Assembly: GCF_900099975.1 (NCBI RefSeq) | Contig: NZ_FNEI01000011.1 | Location: 1 to 64,000, forward strand | Origin: Arthrobacter cupressi | GTDB taxonomy: Bacteria; Actinomycetota; Actinomycetes; Actinomycetales; Micrococcaceae | DNA length: 64,000 nucleotides | Direction: 5' to 3' | Part shown: positions 60,672 through 64,000 of the stretch, one piece after another | Numbering within the stretch: position 1 is the stretch's first letter | How the letters are laid out: every line of letters begins with the position of its first letter | Notes under the pieces: model-generated | The model's input: only the letters and a program-made list of their open reading frames with translations | Told to the model about the DNA's origin: nothing | The model's database searches: none | Translations under genes and position numbers: made by a program

Positions 60672-60987
60672 ACGCCATCCCCGGAAGACCATTCCCGCCG
60701 CCTCCGGCCCCACGAATTCCGCTGAAGAAGCCAAGGACGGAAAGGATGCCGGATACAACGCCGGCATGGCCGTCTTCAGCTACATCATCGGCGGAATCAT
60801 AGTCTGGAGTTTGATAGGGTGGGGACTGGATTATCTGTGGGGGACCCGCTGGATCGTGCTCCTAGGCGCTCTGCTTGGAGCCGCAGGGGGATTTTACCTT
60901 TCCCATATGCACGGCCTCACCCGTCAAGGCTCTTCTTCGGGTGGGAGCGCAGCAGACCGCGGCCCGTCCCAGGACGGGGCACAGTAA
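60658..60987 (+). CDS. AtpZ/AtpI-family small membrane protein
   Basis: The 109-residue protein has two membrane helices (FSYIIGGIIVWSLIGWGLDY and WIVLLGALLGAAGGFYLSHM) framed by polar tails, typical of AtpZ/AtpI-type proteins in ATP synthase operons (possible Mg/Ca or assembly role). The GTG start lies inside the preceding gene, preceded by an aagga site. Confidence 0.75.
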   Translation: MAKPERHPRKTIPAASGPTNSAEEAKDGKDAGYNAGMAVFSYIIGGIIVWSLIGWGLDYLWGTRWIVLLGALLGAAGGFYLSHMHGLTRQGSSSGGSAADRGPSQDGAQ

Positions 60988-61078
60988 TGCCAAATAATTT
61001 CACACGGGAAGTGGCCGCCGGCAACGCGGACCGATTCTCACCAAAGCCCAATGATGGACACTGCAGAGAGGAAACGCG

Positions 61079-61879
61079 TTGATCGCGCTTGCGCTCCCGG
61101 CCCAGGATTCAGGGACCTTCACCCCTCCCGGAATCGACGAAATGCACCTGCCGGCTATCCTGCCGTGGGGTGCGCACGAAGGATTCTCCAAGCAGATGCT
61201 GCTGGTCATCCTCTCGGTCGTAATTATCGCCACCTTCTTCATCCTTGCTGCACGCAAGCAGCAGCTGGTTCCCGGCAAGCTGCAGTTCGCAGGCGAGATG
61301 GCCTACGGCTTCGTCCGTAACAGCATCGCCAAGGACATCATTGGCGGCCGCGACTTCATGAAGTACGTGCCGCTGCTGTTCTCGCTGTTCTTCTTCATCC
61401 TCGTGAACAACATCTACGGCGCCATCCCGCTGATCCAGCTGCCGAGCTTCTCCCACGTGGGCGGCGCCTACGTGCTGGCAGGCCTGGTCTACTTCACCTG
61501 GATCGGCATCGGCCTGAAGAAGAACGGCATCAAGTACTTCAAGCTCGCGACGGTTCCGTCCGGCGTGCCGTGGTACATCCTGCCGATCGTTGTTCCGATC
61601 GAAATCATCTCCAACTTCCTGGTCCGCCCGGTCACGCACAGTCTCCGTCTCTTCGCGACCATGCTCGCCGGCCACCTGATCGTCATGCTCGCCGGCTCCG
61701 GCATCGAGTTCCTCATCATGCAGGAGAACGTCCTCCTGAAGGGCACCTCGGTCCTGGTCCTCGTCGGTGCGATCGCCATGTACATGCTGGAGGCACTGAT
61801 CATGGCCCTGCAGGCCTACGTGTTCACCCTGCTGACCGCGATCTACATCGAAGGCGCTCTGCACGCCGACAGCCACTAA
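61079..61879 (+). CDS. atpB: ATP synthase F0 subunit a
   Basis: The 266-residue membrane subunit forms the proton half-channels. The essential Arg is in VTHSLRLFATMLAGHL, where T replaces the frequent N of the LRLFxN motif. A TTG start at 61079 is used, with gagagg 7 nt upstream. A small hairpin (61892-61913) lies between atpB and atpE and may help tune the higher output of subunit c. Confidence 0.94.
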   Translation: MIALALPAQDSGTFTPPGIDEMHLPAILPWGAHEGFSKQMLLVILSVVIIATFFILAARKQQLVPGKLQFAGEMAYGFVRNSIAKDIIGGRDFMKYVPLLFSLFFFILVNNIYGAIPLIQLPSFSHVGGAYVLAGLVYFTWIGIGLKKNGIKYFKLATVPSGVPWYILPIVVPIEIISNFLVRPVTHSLRLFATMLAGHLIVMLAGSGIEFLIMQENVLLKGTSVLVLVGAIAMYMLEALIMALQAYVFTLLTAIYIEGALHADSH

Positions 61880-61959
61880 GGCACCCACAGACTTCCCCTT
61901 CGCGGGGATGAAGCAAACCAAACAACCTGCCATGCACATGGCATCTTGAAAGGAAAAAA

Positions 61960-62163
61960 ATGGAAGGCAATCTCAACCTCGTAGGTTACGGTCTGTCCGC
62001 AATCGGCGGTGGTATCGGTGTTGGTCTCGTGTTCGCGGCTTACATCAACGGTGTTGCTCGTCAGCCTGAGGCCCAGCGCGTGCTGCAGCCGATCGCGTTC
62101 CTTGGTCTGGCTCTGACTGAAGCCCTCGCCATCCTCGGTCTGGTCTTCGCTTTCGTTCTCTAG
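61960..62163 (+). CDS. atpE: ATP synthase F0 subunit c
   Basis: The 67-residue hairpin protein has two helices and the polar loop ARQPEAQR; the proton-carrying Glu54 is in LALTEALAI. It forms the c-ring. A strong aaagga ribosome site 6 nt before the ATG in an A-rich stretch fits the need for many copies per enzyme. Confidence 0.95.
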   Translation: MEGNLNLVGYGLSAIGGGIGVGLVFAAYINGVARQPEAQRVLQPIAFLGLALTEALAILGLVFAFVL

Positions 62164-62216
62164 TCGTTCCCTGGAACGAAGCGAACCAGCACACGAGTAG
62201 AAAGGACGGGTAAATC

Positions 62217-62771
62217 ATGAAACAGCTGATTGTCTCAGCCGCCACTGAAGGTGGAGAGACCAACCCGCTGATGCCCAACCCCTGGGAAATGGGTGTCGTT
62301 CTCGTCGGCTTTGCTGTCCTCCTGTTCATCGTGGTCAAGTTCATTGTCCCGATGTTCGAGAAGACCTTCGCAGAGCGCGCCGAAGCGATCGAAGGCGGCA
62401 TTGCCAAGGCTGAAAAGGCCCAGGCCGAAGCTTCTGCAGCTCTCGAAGAGTACAAGCAGCAGCTCACCGATGCCCGTGCCGAAGCCAACCGTATCCGCGA
62501 GGAAGCCCGCGCCGAAGGTGCACAGATCCTTGCGGACCTGAAGGCCAAGGCTGCTGCCGAGTCCGCTCGTATCACCGAGCAGGCCCACGCCCAGATCGAA
62601 TCCGAGCGCCAGGCGGCTGTTGTTGCCCTGCGCTCCGAGGTGGGCACGCTGGCCACGACTCTGGCAGGACGCATCGTGGGCGAAGCGCTCAGCGATGACG
62701 AGCGTTCCGCCCGCGTGGTGGACCGCTTCCTGGCAGATCTGGAGACCCAGAACGCAGGTGCAGCTAAGTAA
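62217..62771 (+). CDS. atpF: ATP synthase F0 subunit b
   Basis: The 184-residue stator protein has one N-terminal helix (about 22-44) and a long charged coiled-coil rich in Glu, Ala and Lys. Its stop overlaps the atpH start by 1 bp (TAATG). An aaaggac site precedes the ATG. Confidence 0.94.
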   Translation: MKQLIVSAATEGGETNPLMPNPWEMGVVLVGFAVLLFIVVKFIVPMFEKTFAERAEAIEGGIAKAEKAQAEASAALEEYKQQLTDARAEANRIREEARAEGAQILADLKAKAAAESARITEQAHAQIESERQAAVVALRSEVGTLATTLAGRIVGEALSDDERSARVVDRFLADLETQNAGAAK

Positions 62772-63598
62772 TGGCAGGTGTATCGAGCGAATCGCTGACC
62801 ACGGCGCTGGAGCAGTTGGAAGCCAAGCTTCCGCTCGCCTCGCTGCAGTTGGCTAGGGAACTCTTCGGAATCCTGGGAACGGTAGACAGCTCGGCTGGCT
62901 TGCGCCGCGCCCTGACTGACCCCTCCCGCAGCGGAGAAGAGAAGTCGGCGCTGGTCAAGCAGCTGTTTGGCGGGAAAGTCTCCGCTGATGCTGCGGAAAT
63001 CGCGTCCGGACTGGCCGGCTCACGCTGGGCAGACGCACGTGACATCGGCGATGCACTCGAGACTCTTGCCGCCACGGTGGTCATCGCCGTGGCTGAAAAC
63101 AAGTCGGCCGTTTCTGCCTCCGGATTCACGGGGCTGGAAGAGCTGGAGAACGAACTGTTTGCTTTCAAGCAGGCCGTTGCTTCCAGCCACGATGTACAAG
63201 CTGCTCTGGCAGAGCCGCAGGCTTCCGCAGCAGCGAAGGTTGCTCTTGCCGGAAAACTGGTTCCGGGTGCCAGTGAGGAAGCCAAGCTCCTCATTGGCCA
63301 GGCGGTGTCCCAGCCGCGCGGCGTCAAGGCAGTCAAGCTCATCGACAGCTTCGCAGCACTTGCTGCCAAGCGCCGGCAGCGCTGGATTGCGACCGTCAGC
63401 GTCACCCGTCCGCTGACGGAAACGCAGGCCAGCCGCCTGCAGGCCGGGCTCGATGCCCTCTACGGCCGCGATCTGAAGGTCAACGTCAACGTTGACCCGG
63501 CGTTGATCGGCGGAATCCGGGTCCAGGTGGGTGACGAAGTGCTTGACGCTTCGGTCGTGTCCCGCCTGTCCGAACTCCGCCGTCAACTCGCCGGCTAG
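62771..63598 (+). CDS. atpH: ATP synthase F1 subunit delta
   Basis: The 275-residue delta subunit joins the stator to F1. The C-terminal VRVQVGDEVLDASVVSRLSE is the OSCP/delta signature. It is about 90 residues longer than the usual 180, having a helical N-terminal extension as in other actinobacteria, but not the full b-delta fusion of mycobacteria. It starts on the last base of atpF. Confidence 0.93.
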   Translation: MAGVSSESLTTALEQLEAKLPLASLQLARELFGILGTVDSSAGLRRALTDPSRSGEEKSALVKQLFGGKVSADAAEIASGLAGSRWADARDIGDALETLAATVVIAVAENKSAVSASGFTGLEELENELFAFKQAVASSHDVQAALAEPQASAAAKVALAGKLVPGASEEAKLLIGQAVSQPRGVKAVKLIDSFAALAAKRRQRWIATVSVTRPLTETQASRLQAGLDALYGRDLKVNVNVDPALIGGIRVQVGDEVLDASVVSRLSELRRQLAG

Positions 63599-63680
63599 CC
63601 GGACAAGAACAACTAACTGATACAAAACCCGGTCATCGTGGGCAACGATGACCACGAAAACAGGAGAGCAGGGACTGCAG

Positions 63681-64000
63681 ATGGCCGAATTGACCATCAA
63701 CGCCGACGACGTCCGTAATGCGTTGAACGAGTTCGCGGCGTCCTACGAACCCGGTAACGCCGAGCGCGTAGAGGTTGGTCGTGTGACCGCCGCAAGTGAC
63801 GGCATCGCCCGTGTTGAGGGTCTTCCCTCGGTCATGGCGAACGAGCTGCTTCGCTTCGAAGACGGCACCCTGGGCCTCGCCCAGAACCTCGACGTCCGCG
63901 AGATCGGTGTCATCATCCTCGGTGACTTCACCGGTATTGAAGAGGGCCAGGAAGTCCACCGCACCGGTGAAATCCTGTCCGTCCCGGTGGGCGATGCCTT
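63681..64000 (+). CDS. atpA: ATP synthase F1 subunit alpha, N-terminal part (runs off the window)
   Basis: The first 106 codons are visible: [20 protein letters not shown], then the beta-barrel domain with [19 protein letters not shown] and [20 protein letters not shown]. This is the start of the non-catalytic nucleotide-binding alpha subunit. A caggagag site lies 12-18 nt before the ATG at 63681. The P-loop is beyond the window. Confidence 0.95.
   Translation, partial: MAELTINADDVRNALNEFAASYEPGNAERVEVGRVTAASDGIARVEGLPSVMANELLRFEDGTLGLAQNLDVREIGVIILGDFTGIEEGQEVHRTGEILSVPVGDA

Overview
The window is high-GC DNA from a high-GC Gram-positive bacterium, most likely Arthrobacter or a close relative (Pseudarthrobacter, other Micrococcaceae). 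Four things point there: a mycothiol-type SigR/RsrA pair, the actinobacterial mini-protein bL37, a fused 2-oxoglutarate decarboxylase/E2-E1 protein (Kgd), and a SAM-IV-type riboswitch. The gene order argS-lysA-hom-thrC-thrB-rho-prfA-prmC-tsaC-wecA-atp is also the known actinobacterial core order. Taxon is inferred from gene content and order, not from a search.

Region by region. 1-250: end of an IS481-like insertion sequence and a terminator. 0.4-6.4 kb: HtrA-like protease, a tiny basic protein, an MFS exporter, an MntR/IdeR-type repressor, then a SAM-IV riboswitch leading into a SufS-like PLP enzyme and a SAM-dependent methyltransferase. 6.4-11.7 kb: hisN-rsgA-aroA-doxX facing sigR-rsrA, with a textbook SigR promoter, then bL37. 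11.8-18 kb: PadR/DUF4097 pair with a strong palindromic operator, an SGNH-fold protein with degenerate active-site motifs, and kgd. 18.4-24.3 kb: two CBS/CorC membrane proteins, then the zinc uptake operon znuACB behind a Zur-like box and the zur gene facing it. 24.3-32.6 kb: metallo-hydrolase, repeat cluster, Cds1-like cysteine desulfhydrase divergent from rhodanese-ADH-HIT, then a LuxR regulator, a small membrane protein, a flavin monooxygenase and a methyltransferase. 32.6-41.5 kb: FabH-like enzyme, HrpA helicase, WYL regulator, GlxA-type regulator, and a protealysin-like M4 protease with its emfourin inhibitor. 41.6-44.7 kb: tRNA-Arg(CCG) and a three-gene flavin electron-transfer module. 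44.9-64 kb: the core arg/lys/thr-rho-prfA-atp supercluster, interrupted by two glycosyltransferase genes and ending inside atpA.

The most interesting parts are: the FMN-lipoprotein/ApbE/RnfD-FNR fusion module; the riboswitch-controlled SufS-like/methyltransferase pair; the protealysin-emfourin pair; the SigR gene with two possible starts behind separate promoters; a nested inverted-repeat element in the gap between rho and prfA where many actinobacteria carry rpmE; and a recurrent TAnnnT-N6-start arrangement that suggests many leaderless mRNAs. No prophage, CRISPR array or classical defence island is visible.
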